64,000 nt of DNA from 20CM-2-55-15 sp964633285 (GCA_964633285.1 CAZWGA010000029.1:1-64000), one strand, 5' to 3'; positions 51,554-60,443 are shown, counted from the first letter of the stretch. Program-made: numbers and translations. Notes: generated by a model not told the origin, from the letters alone.

Positions 51554-51619
51554 GGCTGGTTCGTGGATCCGGCGAAATTTAGAAACCACTGAGGATACCA
51601 CAGAATGGCTTACATTTAG

Positions 51620-51648
51620 TTGACGGTCTAGTGCACATCTGCTAGTAA
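51620..51648 (+). promoter_or_regulatory. Candidate sigma-70-like promoter for the LysM gene
   Basis: TTGACG (51620-51625, 5/6 to consensus) is separated by 17 bases from TAGTAA (51643-51648), a weak -10; with an 18-base spacer the -10 would be AGTAAT. The LysM ATG follows at 51659, so the leader would be very short. The same 105-base gap must drive the minus-strand superoperon, for which I found no convincing box. Confidence 0.35.
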
Positions 51649-51658
51649 TGTCAGGTTT

Positions 51659-52951
51659 ATGAAGACCCTATTAGCTGCATTACTGTTGGGAACGGTCACT
51701 TTGGGACAGGCCCCGGTAAAACAGGTACCCGCCCAGGGACCGCCACCCAAAAACCTGACGCAGAGACCCGATGGCCACTTCACAGCCAATCAGGATCCGG
51801 CCAGTCCGGAGAAGTTTGAAGTTCATGTCGTCAAGCAGGGCGAAACGCTTTCGCAGATCGCCGGAGACGTCCTGAAGAATTCGCGGTTGTGGCCGCAGCT
51901 ATGGGAACAGAACGACCACATCATCAATCCGCATTGGATTTATCCCAACGACAAGATCCTGATTCGGCCGGTCATTGCGATCACTGAAGCGAAACCGCCA
52001 GAGCCCGCGCCGGAACCGGCAGCTCCGCCACCGCCGGCTCCGCCTGCTCCGCAGCCGCGTCCGGCCGCTCAACCGGCGCCACCTCCACCGGCGCCTCCCC
52101 GGGAAGCAATCATGATCCTGGATCAACGGAGGCCGGCATCGGAAGTGAAGTTCGAAGATCTGTATTGTTCGGGATTCGTGAGCACGGGAACGCTTCCGAA
52201 AGATGTGAAAGTCATTTCCAAGTTCGATGCGACGGGCGGCGTCCTCGCCGCGGAATCCGACTATGTTTATGTGAGTCACGGCGCGGAGAGTGGCGCGACG
52301 GTAGGGACAACGTATCAAGTGGTGCGGCCTACCAAGACGTTAACGAATCCTGAGGGACGCACCTCGAAAGAGCGCGATCTTGGAATGCACTACCTCGAAA
52401 TCGCTCAAGTCAAGGTTGCGCTGGCGCAACCGGACTTTTCACTCGCGCGTGTTGTTCACAATTGTGGAGATGCGATTGAAGTCGGCGATATCATGATCCC
52501 ATTCCGGCCGATTGTTCTTCCCCCGCGACCCCGGCCCCGGCCGTTCAGCCCGAACATGACAGTCACCAGCGGTGTCAAAGCAAAGATCGTCAGCACCAAA
52601 GGTGTGCTTCTGAATTTCGGATCGACATTCAAGGGATCGCGTGTCACGCCGGGCGTGCCCGGCAATCACATGGGCGGTGTTGAGCGTGGAATTGCATCGG
52701 AAGGAACAATTGTCTATCTCGATGCCGGTCAGGACAAGAATGTGAAACCCGGTGACGTTTTTATCGTTTTCCGCGATGTCCAGCTTGATGAGAGACTTTA
52801 TGCGTTGCCGAAGGAAGTCAGCGCATTGAAAGGCAAGCGCACGGCGATCGGCGAATTGATCATCCTGAAGGCGGGCGAGCGCGCTTCTACCGCGCTGGTG
52901 ACTTACTCAACCGACGCGCTTTCCCTGGGGGATTCCGCCGAGCGTAGATAA
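51659..52951 (+). CDS. LysM-domain secreted protein
   Basis: 430 residues. Signal peptide MKTLLAALLLGTVTLGQA. One LysM domain at about 57-105: FEVHVVKQGETLSQIAGDVL, then WPQLWEQNDHIINPHWIYPNDKILI, which binds peptidoglycan. A Pro/Ala-rich stretch follows at about 115-155 (PEPAPEPAAPPPPAPPAP), then a carboxyl half with beta-rich character (IVLPPRPRPRPFSP, AGQDKNVKPGDVFIVFRDV) similar to LysM-linked proteins of Acidobacteriota. Its role is probably envelope scaffolding. Its last 65 bases overlap the 3' end of lgt on the other strand. Confidence 0.82.
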   Translation: MKTLLAALLLGTVTLGQAPVKQVPAQGPPPKNLTQRPDGHFTANQDPASPEKFEVHVVKQGETLSQIAGDVLKNSRLWPQLWEQNDHIINPHWIYPNDKILIRPVIAITEAKPPEPAPEPAAPPPPAPPAPQPRPAAQPAPPPPAPPREAIMILDQRRPASEVKFEDLYCSGFVSTGTLPKDVKVISKFDATGGVLAAESDYVYVSHGAESGATVGTTYQVVRPTKTLTNPEGRTSKERDLGMHYLEIAQVKVALAQPDFSLARVVHNCGDAIEVGDIMIPFRPIVLPPRPRPRPFSPNMTVTSGVKAKIVSTKGVLLNFGSTFKGSRVTPGVPGNHMGGVERGIASEGTIVYLDAGQDKNVKPGDVFIVFRDVQLDERLYALPKEVSALKGKRTAIGELIILKAGERASTALVTYSTDALSLGDSAERR

Positions 52952-53714
52952 TCAGCATCACGAATCCCACAACCAGCATCGGGAGCGTGAGCAGTTGTCC
53001 GCGCGTGAACGGTCCCAGGTCGAATCCGATCTGAACATCGGGCTCGCGCACAAATTCAACCAGGAATCGAAACAAGCCGTAGAAACCAACCAGCGCCCAG
53101 AATACAGTTCCACGGGCGAGATTCTTTCTGTAGATCCATCTCAGCAGAAACAGCAGAACGATACCTTCGAGGAATGCCTCATAGATCTGCGATGGATGCC
53201 GCGGCACATCGCCGCCGTCGGGAAAAATCATTCCCCATGCCATCGTAGTGCGCCGGCCGTATAACTCGCCGTTGATGAAGTTTCCCAGACGCACCAGGCA
53301 AAGGCCGATCGGAATACCCGCTGAAACCAGGTCGGCGATCTCCCAGAAATTCCAACCCTTCTTTCGCGTAATCCAGATCACGGCGAGGATCGATCCAATG
53401 AAACCTCCGTGGAACGACATCCCACCCTGCCATATCGCGAAAATCGAAAGCGGATTGTGGATGTAACTCTGGAAATCGTAGAAAAGGACATACCCCAGCC
53501 GGCCACCGGCCATGACTCCAAGAATCAGGTAAAAGAGCAGATCGTATAAGTCGTCGGTGGTGATGTTCATCTTGCGGTACTTTGCCAGTCGCCTCAAAAC
53601 GAAGAAACCGATGATGAACGAGACCATGTACATCAATCCGTACCAGCGTAATTGCACGGGTCCAATGTGCAGAAAAACCGGATCGATGTTGGGATAAGGA
53701 AGAACGAAGATCAT
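52887..53714 (-). CDS. lgt: Prolipoprotein diacylglyceryl transferase
   Basis: 275 residues from the ATG at 53714, on a 4-base overlap with the AMMECR1 gene. Opening with IFVLPYPNIDPVFLHIGPVQLRWYGLMY (fragmentary here), Lgt signature VRLGNFINGELYGR and MIFPDGGDVPRHPSQIYEA, GGMSFHGGFIG; about seven membrane helices. It adds diacylglycerol to the lipobox Cys of lipoproteins such as the TPR and PpiC proteins of this window. The convergent overlap with the LysM gene covers its last 21 codons. Confidence 0.95.
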   Translation of the reverse strand: MIFVLPYPNIDPVFLHIGPVQLRWYGLMYMVSFIIGFFVLRRLAKYRKMNITTDDLYDLLFYLILGVMAGGRLGYVLFYDFQSYIHNPLSIFAIWQGGMSFHGGFIGSILAVIWITRKKGWNFWEIADLVSAGIPIGLCLVRLGNFINGELYGRRTTMAWGMIFPDGGDVPRHPSQIYEAFLEGIVLLFLLRWIYRKNLARGTVFWALVGFYGLFRFLVEFVREPDVQIGFDLGPFTRGQLLTLPMLVVGFVMLIIYARRNPPGKARRLSKSPAR

Positions 53715-54295
53715 GGAGCTGTAGTGAGGTGGAATTGCTTCTCGCCGAACACGAGCGCGCTGAAGCAATGTATGATCGCATCGTGTTTCCAGTCATCGGA
53801 CTTCAGGCCGGCCTTCCGGCAAGTCTCCTGCAGGAATCGTTCGCGATCCCATCCGTACTGTGTTGCAACCTGCGGCAAAAGCAAACCTCGTGAATTTCCT
53901 TTGGTGATCATCAGGCCATGCGTTCCAATTTCGATTTCGCCGATATTCTGAACAAGCTGCATCGGTGACAGCACCGAAATCTCAAAATCAACTTCGGGAA
54001 GGTCGCCGGCTGTCAGCGGCTGAAATCGGGGATCACCAACGGCTGCGGCAATGGCGCAATCGGCAACACTCCGGTAGAGCGGTTCTTCAGTATGAAGGCT
54101 TCCGATACATCCGCGTAATTCCGAATGCCTGTGGATTGAGACAAAGATGCCGTAAACGTCCGTCAGGGAACCGGAAACAATCGGGGGCAATTGCATGGAG
54201 CCGCCGGAAAGATGGGCTCGAACCGAACTTCGGACAATTTGAAGAAGAAGCCGTTGATCGCTCTCAGTGAGTTGGAACATTGCTGGTGGATGCAT
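53711..54295 (-). CDS. AMMECR1-domain protein (AmmeMemoRadiSam system protein A type)
   Basis: 194 residues. Opening LTESDQRLLLQIVRSSVRAHL, then GIFVSIHRHSELRGCIGSL with the conserved LRGCIG, and VDFEISVLSPMQLVQNIGEIEIGTHGLMI, GLLLPQVATQYGWDRERFL near the end. The domain is widespread, often with a MEMO1-like protein and a radical SAM protein; neither lies next to it. Its biochemical function is not well settled. Its start overlaps pgsA by 32 bases; a second in-frame ATG at 54280 would reduce this. Confidence 0.9.
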   Translation of the reverse strand: MHPPAMFQLTESDQRLLLQIVRSSVRAHLSGGSMQLPPIVSGSLTDVYGIFVSIHRHSELRGCIGSLHTEEPLYRSVADCAIAAAVGDPRFQPLTAGDLPEVDFEISVLSPMQLVQNIGEIEIGTHGLMITKGNSRGLLLPQVATQYGWDRERFLQETCRKAGLKSDDWKHDAIIHCFSALVFGEKQFHLTTAP

Positions 54296-54893
54296 GGCGG
54301 CGTTGCTTCTTCTGCAAGAGAATCAGGCGGCGCCGCTGTCTCTCTTTGAAACGGCCGTCAATCTTGGTCCAGAAAGTCCGGAAGTACCGGAAGGCGGAGG
54401 TCATGGCCAGAAGGACAACGAAATACAAAGAAATGCCGCCGAGAGTATGAAAGATCGGATGCATCGTGCCATCGGGCATCGGCATTCCCAGAATCAACAA
54501 CGTGATCGCCGTCACCTGCGTCACCATTTTCAGTTTGCCGAGATTCGAAGCATCAATCGTAAACCCCTGAGCTGCGGCAATGCTGCGCAGTCCTGTCACC
54601 GCGAATTCACGGCCGACAATGATGACAACCATCCAGGCCTTGACAACCTGAAGCTCGACGAGGGAAATGAATGCGGCGGAGATCAGGAGTTTATCGGCGA
54701 CCGGGTCCAATAGTGTGCCCAAAGTTGTGATCTGTCCCCGCTTCCGGGCAAAGTATCCGTCCAATAAATCGGTCAGAGAGGCCGCCAAAAAAATCGCAGC
54801 CGCAATGAGGACGTTATACTTCGTAAGCAGTACGGCGACCAGAAGCGGAACTAAAAAGATCCGCATCAACGTCAGGCCGTTAGGCAGATTCAT
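54264..54893 (-). CDS. pgsA: CDP-diacylglycerol-glycerol-3-phosphate 3-phosphatidyltransferase
   Basis: 209 residues. It has the CDP-alcohol phosphatidyltransferase motif DLLDGYFARKRGQITTLGTLLDPVADK (shown in part; the Asp-x2-Asp-Gly-x2-Ala-Arg-x8-Gly-x3-Asp-x3-Asp pattern is complete) and four or five membrane helices. It makes phosphatidylglycerol phosphate, the lipid that Lgt later uses as donor, and the two genes are in one operon. A basic carboxyl tail follows (RRRLILLQKKQRRH). It is divergent from the sugar nucleotidyltransferase gene. Confidence 0.94.
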   Translation of the reverse strand: MNLPNGLTLMRIFLVPLLVAVLLTKYNVLIAAAIFLAASLTDLLDGYFARKRGQITTLGTLLDPVADKLLISAAFISLVELQVVKAWMVVIIVGREFAVTGLRSIAAAQGFTIDASNLGKLKMVTQVTAITLLILGMPMPDGTMHPIFHTLGGISLYFVVLLAMTSAFRYFRTFWTKIDGRFKERQRRRLILLQKKQRRHASTSNVPTH

Positions 54894-54946
54894 GCCGCAT
54901 ATTCTAGTATAGAAATTCGGTCATACGCGATAATTCGGGAGCACCC

Positions 54947-55981
54947 ATGAAAGGACTCATACTCGCCGGTGGTAAGGGCACGAGGCTCCGTCCCTTAACG
55001 ATCAATACACCGAAGCCCGTCGTCCCCGTCGCCAATTCACCGTTTCTTTTGTATCAGATCGACTTGCTCCGGGGCGCCGGTATCGAAGAGTTGATTCTCA
55101 GCCTTTCGTATCAGCCTCGAAAAATCGAAGACCTCTTGAAAGACGGTTCCGACTATGGCGTTTGGATTCGATACGCGGTCGAAGGAACTCCTCTGGGAAC
55201 AGGTGGTGCCTTCAAGAATGCCGAGGAGCAAATCAATTCGACAACTGTAGTATTCAACGGCGACGTTCTGACATCGATTGATCTGGCTGCGGTCGTTGCC
55301 CATCACCGGAAGAACAATGCTGTCGCGACAATTGTTTTAACTCCGGTCGAGAATCCGTCGGCGTATGGGCTGGTTGAGACCAGCGCGGATGGTTGGGTGC
55401 AGCGGTTTATCGAAAAGCCCGGTCCGGATGAAATCACGTGCAACACGATCAATGCGGGCATCTATGTTCTCGAACCCTCGGTGCTCGGCTACATGCCGAA
55501 GGGGCAACAATATTCCTTTGAGCGCGGCCTGTTTCCAACGCTGCTCGAACATAAAGAACCGGTCCTGTCTTACATCAACAATGAATACTGGATCGACATC
55601 GGCACGCCGAAAAAATATCTCGAAGTGCACCACGACGTCCTTTCGCAGAAATTTGTGTCGCCCCGGATTGGGAAAACAGCGCTGGATCGCGCGGCCTTGC
55701 CGGCAGGCGCTTACGTGGATGACAGATCCATCATCGATCATGAAGTCACAGTTCGCAGCGGAGTGCGGATCGAAAACTCGGTGATTGGAAAGAACTGCAA
55801 GATCGATGAAGGCGTGCACATTCAGGACTCCGTCATCTGGCCGGGGAACACGATCGATGCGGATGCGCGAATCACCGGCAGTATTATCGGCAAGGGCTGC
55901 TACATCGGACGTTCGGCGGTCCTCCGGCCCGGTGTCACCCTGGGCGACAAAACGGTTGTTACGGACTTTTCCTACTTATGA
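54947..55981 (+). CDS. Sugar-1-phosphate nucleotidyltransferase with left-handed beta-helix domain
   Basis: 344 residues. Nucleotidyltransferase domain (1-235): LILAGGKGTRLRPLTINTPKP, GTGGAFKNA, VVFNGDVLT, RFIEKPGPDE, and WIDIGTPKKYLEV. A carboxyl part of hexapeptide repeats follows (about 250-340, VRIENSVIGKNCKIDEGVHI). The architecture matches GDP-mannose pyrophosphorylases (GMPP type) and glucose-1-phosphate nucleotidyltransferases; the exact sugar cannot be fixed. It overlaps the phosphohexomutase by 4 bases, giving a two-step route from hexose-6-phosphate to nucleotide sugar. GGGAG sits before the ATG. Confidence 0.9.
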   Translation: MKGLILAGGKGTRLRPLTINTPKPVVPVANSPFLLYQIDLLRGAGIEELILSLSYQPRKIEDLLKDGSDYGVWIRYAVEGTPLGTGGAFKNAEEQINSTTVVFNGDVLTSIDLAAVVAHHRKNNAVATIVLTPVENPSAYGLVETSADGWVQRFIEKPGPDEITCNTINAGIYVLEPSVLGYMPKGQQYSFERGLFPTLLEHKEPVLSYINNEYWIDIGTPKKYLEVHHDVLSQKFVSPRIGKTALDRAALPAGAYVDDRSIIDHEVTVRSGVRIENSVIGKNCKIDEGVHIQDSVIWPGNTIDADARITGSIIGKGCYIGRSAVLRPGVTLGDKTVVTDFSYL

Positions 55982-57414
55982 GCAGCCCTATCAAATTCGG
56001 AACGGATGGCTGGCGCGCCATCATCGCCGACACGTTTACTTTCGAAAACGTCCGCCGGGCCGCGCAAGCCACCGCTGACTACTTCAAAACTGTTCATGAA
56101 GCCGAACCGGCGGTCTTCGTCGGTTTCGATGTGCGGTTTCAATCGAAGAGTTTCGCACGCGCTGCTGCTGAGGTTTTTTCATCGAATGGCTTCCGGGTCG
56201 TCATGATGGACAGACCGTATCCGACGCCTTACGTTTCGTTCGAAGTGAGGCGGCGGAAATTCGCGGGCGGGATCATGATCACGGCGAGCCACAATCCACC
56301 CGCGTTCAATGGCTTCAAGGTCAAAGCCCATTTCGGAGGAAGTGCTACGCCTTCGATCACGGGCCAGATCGAAGCGAATCTGGGAAGAACCGGGCAGGGT
56401 GAGCCATTCCAGAAGCCCGCGCAATCGATGACCGCCCCGGGTTTTTCAACCGTTGGGCCCGAGAAATTCTACTTTGATCACATCAAGGGACTCGTCGATT
56501 GGGACAGAATTGCAAAATCCAAACTGAAGATCGTTGTGGATTCGATGCACGGCTGCGGCGGATACATTCTCGAAGAACTTCTTCGGGACACGAATTGCAC
56601 TGTCGAAACGATTCGAGGAAATCCGGATCCGCTTTTCGGCGGAATCAATCCCGAACCCATGATGCCCCAACTCGCGCCGCTCGGTGAAGCTGTGCGCAAA
56701 ACGGGCAGTGATGTCGGATTGGCCACCGACGGCGATGCCGACCGCCTCGGCATTGTGGACGAGACCGGCGAATACGTAAATACATTGCAGACACTCTCTC
56801 TTCTTCTCCTGCATACCTACCGTAACAAAGGGTGGCGGGGCGCCGTGGCTCGGACGTTTTCGCAAAGCCAGCTTATTCCCCGAATTGCCTCAAAGTTCGG
56901 GCTGCAGCTTTATGAGCGGCCCATCGGGTTTAAGAACATTGGTGAATTGATGCTCGAGAACGAGATTCTCATCGGCGGTGAAGAGAGCGGCGGCATCGGA
57001 CTTTCCCGTCATCTGCCTGAGCGCGATGGTATTTTCATCAACCTTTTGTTTCTCGATCTTCTCGCGGCTTCCGGCAAAACATGCACCGAACTCATCCGCG
57101 ATATGTGGAAGGAGTTTGGGGAATTCCATTTCGATCGCTGCGATCTGCACGTGCCGATCGCCGCAGGCCAGGCCGTTGTCGCGAAATGGAAAACGGATCC
57201 TCCGGCTGCGTTTGCGGGCCGGAAAGTTACCGAAGTCGGGAAGCTCGACGGATCCAAAGTCTTTTTAGAACGTGATAGTTGGATCCTGTTCAGACAATCG
57301 GGGACAGAGCCGCTTTTGCGTGTCTATTGCGAAGCCCCGACGCGGGCCGAAGTGGCAGAAATCATGGCCGCAGGTTTAAGATTTGTGGAACAATTCACGG
57401 CTGCCGGTGTCTGA
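55978..57414 (+). CDS. Phosphoglucomutase/phosphomannomutase
   Basis: 478 residues. Catalytic phospho-Ser in MITASHNPPAFNGFKVK, metal loop TDGDADRLGIVDETG, sugar loop GGEESGGIGL, phosphate loop RQSGTEPLLRVYCEAP. It interconverts hexose-6-phosphate and hexose-1-phosphate for the upstream nucleotidyltransferase. It starts with FGTDGWRAIIADTFT. Substrate choice between glucose and mannose is not visible. It overlaps the previous gene by 4 bases. Confidence 0.94.
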   Translation: MSSPIKFGTDGWRAIIADTFTFENVRRAAQATADYFKTVHEAEPAVFVGFDVRFQSKSFARAAAEVFSSNGFRVVMMDRPYPTPYVSFEVRRRKFAGGIMITASHNPPAFNGFKVKAHFGGSATPSITGQIEANLGRTGQGEPFQKPAQSMTAPGFSTVGPEKFYFDHIKGLVDWDRIAKSKLKIVVDSMHGCGGYILEELLRDTNCTVETIRGNPDPLFGGINPEPMMPQLAPLGEAVRKTGSDVGLATDGDADRLGIVDETGEYVNTLQTLSLLLLHTYRNKGWRGAVARTFSQSQLIPRIASKFGLQLYERPIGFKNIGELMLENEILIGGEESGGIGLSRHLPERDGIFINLLFLDLLAASGKTCTELIRDMWKEFGEFHFDRCDLHVPIAAGQAVVAKWKTDPPAAFAGRKVTEVGKLDGSKVFLERDSWILFRQSGTEPLLRVYCEAPTRAEVAEIMAAGLRFVEQFTAAGV

Positions 57415-57464
57415 GTAAGAGGCAGGCGGACTACCGAGCAATCGCTTTTCGAAGAAGGATCGGA

Positions 57465-58097
57465 ATGCCGAGAGAGATCGCCTATAACTGGTTGGACCGG
57501 CCTTCGGCTCTGAGTGCCGAAGAAGCGCTCTTCGTGTCTCGTCTTCAGGCGAATGAAGACGCGGCTTACGATGAACTGGTGCGGATCTACAACCAGTCGA
57601 TCTTTCATGTCGCCTACCGCATGCTAGGCGACACTGCCGAAGCTTCCGATGTCGTTCAGGAGATTTTTCTCAAGGTCTTTCGCAATATCGGTGGATTCAA
57701 AGGCGAAGCTGCCCTGAAGACATGGATCTTCAAGATCGCCTTTTCGGAAATCCTGAACCGGCTTCGCTGGTGGAAACGCCGGTATCGTCATGCCACTGTT
57801 TCGCTGGATGAATCCCCGAACGGAACGGCGACCAGCTACGGAGTTGCCGATTCAGGACCAAATCCTGAACAGATTCTGCAGTCGAAGGAGCAGGAAGCTG
57901 CAATTCAGCAAGCTCTGAGGAAACTTTCAAGCGAGCACCGATCGATCATCGTGCTTCGCGATATCGAAGGTTTCTCCTATAACGAAATTGCCGATGTATT
58001 GGGAGTTTCGATCGGAACCGTCAAATCCCGCCTGGCTCGCGCGCGCGCCGATTTGAAGAAGTCGCTGATGCGGTATTTGTCGGTTCAGCATGTATGA
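57465..58097 (+). CDS. ECF-type RNA polymerase sigma factor (RpoE-like)
   Basis: 210 residues from the ATG at 57465 with AAGGA 6 bases ahead. A longer frame would overlap the mutase gene. Sigma region 2 (about 33-100): LVRIYNQSIFHVAYRMLGD, EASDVVQEIFLKVFRNI and ALKTWIFKIAFSEILNRLR. Region 4 (about 148-200): LRKLSSEHRSIIVLRDIEG and IADVLGVSIGTVKSRLARAR. There is no sigma 1.1 or 3. It should direct transcription of an envelope-stress regulon when released by the membrane anti-sigma factor next to it. Its 3' end is within 11 bases of that gene. Confidence 0.93.
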   Translation: MPREIAYNWLDRPSALSAEEALFVSRLQANEDAAYDELVRIYNQSIFHVAYRMLGDTAEASDVVQEIFLKVFRNIGGFKGEAALKTWIFKIAFSEILNRLRWWKRRYRHATVSLDESPNGTATSYGVADSGPNPEQILQSKEQEAAIQQALRKLSSEHRSIIVLRDIEGFSYNEIADVLGVSIGTVKSRLARARADLKKSLMRYLSVQHV

Positions 58098-58107
58098 GGG
58101 TTTTCGA

Positions 58108-58806
58108 ATGAAATCACTGGACTGCTCGTCCGCGCAGAAATTAATGAGTCCGTTTATTGACTCCATGGCGACGGCCGGAGAAGTGGAGTCCCTTGAACTT
58201 CACGTTTCCGTGTGTCCCCCGTGCCAACGGCAGCTTCAATCATTTAAGTCCGTGAGAAGCCTTCTGGCACGGATGGAAAGACCTGCGGTACCGGAAGATA
58301 TGGTGTTGGAAACCCGCGTCCGGTTATCACACGAACGAAACAAAAACTTTCTGGTGCGCTTCGAAAACAAGCTCTGCTACCTGTTCAAACCCGTTGTCTT
58401 TCCCGCTTTGTTTGGCGTTTCCGTGACCATGCTGTTTTTCGGCATTCTTCTCGGCACCATGGCTTCCGACACGTCGGCCGTGGTCCAGGATCGCCTCAAG
58501 GAACAACCTGTGTTCGCGCTGTACAAGTCGGTGCATAACGACGATCCGAACTGGGTTCGTCTCGCTTCAAATCAGGAGCAGCACCTGGATGAGCCGCTTA
58601 ACGTCGAAACTCAGATTGGAAATGAAGGCCGCGTGATCGATTACAAGATTTTACCCGGACCGGATGGCCGCCCGGTGAGACGGGATCCTGAAGTCAATGG
58701 CTGGATGAGCCAGGTTCTTTCGCTGGCGAAATTTACGCCGGCCACTGCATTCGGCAGGCCGGTGGAATCGAAAATCATCCTTTCATTTGTCGCAGTGAGA
58801 AACTAA
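58108..58806 (+). CDS. Zinc-finger anti-sigma factor with TonB-like C-terminal domain
   Basis: 232 residues from the ATG at 58108 with GAGGG just before it; an ATG at 58090 would overlap the sigma gene. Residues 1-45 hold a zf-HC2 zinc site: Cys6, His32, Cys36, Cys39 (HVSVCPPC). A membrane helix lies at about 95-118 (VVFPALFGVSVTMLFFGILL). The periplasmic part ends (165-232) with GRVIDYKILPGPDGRPV and LSLAKFTPATAFGRPVESK, strikingly like TonB C-terminal domains, compare WRYKPTMLNGEPVPV at the start of this window. Anti-sigma role is by position and the zinc finger. The TonB-like end is unusual and could sense or contact outer-membrane receptors. Confidence 0.85.
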   Translation: MKSLDCSSAQKLMSPFIDSMATAGEVESLELHVSVCPPCQRQLQSFKSVRSLLARMERPAVPEDMVLETRVRLSHERNKNFLVRFENKLCYLFKPVVFPALFGVSVTMLFFGILLGTMASDTSAVVQDRLKEQPVFALYKSVHNDDPNWVRLASNQEQHLDEPLNVETQIGNEGRVIDYKILPGPDGRPVRRDPEVNGWMSQVLSLAKFTPATAFGRPVESKIILSFVAVRN

Positions 58807-59933
58807 GCGATCACCTTCGAAATGGCATCGACGACCCGTTCCGCAACATTTCCCGATCCAAGCTGGCGGCGCAGTTTTTCGTAATTGCCGCGAATGCGCG
58901 ATTGCATCCACACATCATCCATCAACCGAAGCGCAGTCTGGCTCACCTGCTGAGGTGTCATTTTGTCCTGAAATAATTCGGGCACGACTTCTTCGCCGAG
59001 GATGATGTTCACAATTCCGAACAAGCGCACTTTCAAAAGGAATTTGCCGAGAAACCACGTCGCGCCCGAAATGCGATAAACGATGACTTCGGGAGTTCCC
59101 AGAAGCGCGGTTTCGAGCGTTGCCGTTCCGCTCGCGACAATGGCTGTACGCGCGTAGCGAATCGCGTTGTAGGTATCGTTTGACACGATCGTGATGGGAT
59201 GCGTTCCAATGATCGACTGCAGAAACGGACGGTCCAGGCCCGAGGCCATCGGTAAAACGAATTGAGAATCCGGTTTTTTCCTGGCGATCAGTTGGGCCGT
59301 ATCGCAAAGCGTCGGCAGAATGTAACGCACCTCCTTGCGGCGGCTGCCGGGCAGCAAAGCGACGATGGGTTTCATTGAATCCAGCCGATATGCCGCGCAA
59401 AACTCTTCCTTCGATTTGGTGGCGCGAACCATATCGATCAACGGATGTCCGACGAACTCCACATCGACCCCTTCTTTCCGATAGATTTCTTCTTCAAATG
59501 GAAAGATCACGAGCATTTTGTCTACGAGCCGATGAATTTGTTTCACCCGCCCCTCGCGCCACGCCCACACCTGTGGACTGACGTAATAGATAACCGGCGC
59601 GCCCACATTCTTGATGCGTTTTGCAAGCCGCAGATTGAAATCCGGAAAATCGATGAGAATCGCTGCAGTCAAGGGCTCGGATTCAACGCGATCGGCCAGC
59701 CGCCGAAAGACGCCGTACAGAGAGCCGAGATGAGTGATGACTTCAAACGGACCGACCACGGCCGTTTTACTGATGTCGCCCTCGAGTTGAACGCCGGCCG
59801 CCCGCATGCGCTGGCCGCCGAGTCCGTAGATTTCGCAATCAGGAAACTTCCGGCGAAGACCCCGTGCCACTTCAGCGCCATACATGTCGCCGGAGGCTTC
59901 CCCGGCAACCATCAGAAACCGAGGCGCGTTCAC
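58803..59933 (-). CDS. lpxB: Lipid-A-disaccharide synthase
   Basis: 376 residues from a GTG at 59933 overlapping the upstream stop by 4 bases (GTGA); a longer frame to 59999 lies inside that gene. Opening RFLMVAGEASGDMYGAEVAR, then YYVSPQVWAWREGRVKQI, VEFVGHPL, LLPGSRRKEV and IVASGTATLETALLGTPEVIVYR. It joins UDP-diacylglucosamine and lipid X, so the organism makes lipid A and has an outer membrane. The stops of lpxB and the anti-sigma gene overlap by 4 bases (convergent). Confidence 0.95.
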   Translation of the reverse strand: MNAPRFLMVAGEASGDMYGAEVARGLRRKFPDCEIYGLGGQRMRAAGVQLEGDISKTAVVGPFEVITHLGSLYGVFRRLADRVESEPLTAAILIDFPDFNLRLAKRIKNVGAPVIYYVSPQVWAWREGRVKQIHRLVDKMLVIFPFEEEIYRKEGVDVEFVGHPLIDMVRATKSKEEFCAAYRLDSMKPIVALLPGSRRKEVRYILPTLCDTAQLIARKKPDSQFVLPMASGLDRPFLQSIIGTHPITIVSNDTYNAIRYARTAIVASGTATLETALLGTPEVIVYRISGATWFLGKFLLKVRLFGIVNIILGEEVVPELFQDKMTPQQVSQTALRLMDDVWMQSRIRGNYEKLRRQLGSGNVAERVVDAISKVIA

Positions 59934-60421
59934 GGCACGCGTTTTTTCAGTTCGAGGAATAGCGGGATGACACTTCGGACATTGATGGATTCCTCCCACA
60001 TCACGTCCTGGTCTCCGATTGTTCCAACCGCAAGGATTTGATAATCGCCAAAAGGAACATTCTTGAATTCGAATCTTCCGTCTGATGTCTCTTTCAGATA
60101 ATCCGAAATGTTGCTTGTATCGCGCAGCATACGGCTTAGAACGTAGTTCGCCGCTTCACGATGAGCCTGTCGCGAAACTTCCACGAATGATTCTTTCTTT
60201 GCGGCAAACATGGGCTTGTAACGTTCCCAATACGCATCGAGCCGTTTCTGCACGTCGCTGGTCCAGAGATTCGAGTACTGCGGGGGCAGAAGAAGAACCC
60301 GTATCGGGCGCGAAATCGTTTCCTGCGGCGTTCGTACAACTGCGCCGGCGATGAATCCTGTTTCGGCAGGCGTTTGAAACGCGGCAAGCGCCGCAAGGAG
60401 TACCGCAACGAACATGTTCAA
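59930..60421 (-). CDS. Secreted protein of unknown function (163 residues)
   Basis: Signal peptide MNMFVAVLLAALAAFQTPA. The mature part begins TGFIAGAVVRTPQETISRPIRVLLLPP and ends with GRFEFKNVPFGDYQILAVG, resembling a small carboxypeptidase-regulatory/Cna-B type beta sandwich, interrupted by a helical stretch (about 60-105: KRLDAYWERYKPMFAAKK). No catalytic motif was recognised. It is coupled to lpxB by a 4-base overlap and divergent from a large secreted hydrolase across 38 bases. The family assignment is tentative. Confidence 0.7.
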   Translation of the reverse strand: MNMFVAVLLAALAAFQTPAETGFIAGAVVRTPQETISRPIRVLLLPPQYSNLWTSDVQKRLDAYWERYKPMFAAKKESFVEVSRQAHREAANYVLSRMLRDTSNISDYLKETSDGRFEFKNVPFGDYQILAVGTIGDQDVMWEESINVRSVIPLFLELKKRVP

Positions 60422-60443
60422 AATTCTCTCACAAAAGCGAGGG

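Noticed and set aside
50594..51592. Open frame of 332 codons on the plus strand
   Set aside because: Antisense shadow of cysK with unlikely amino-acid composition and no family motifs.
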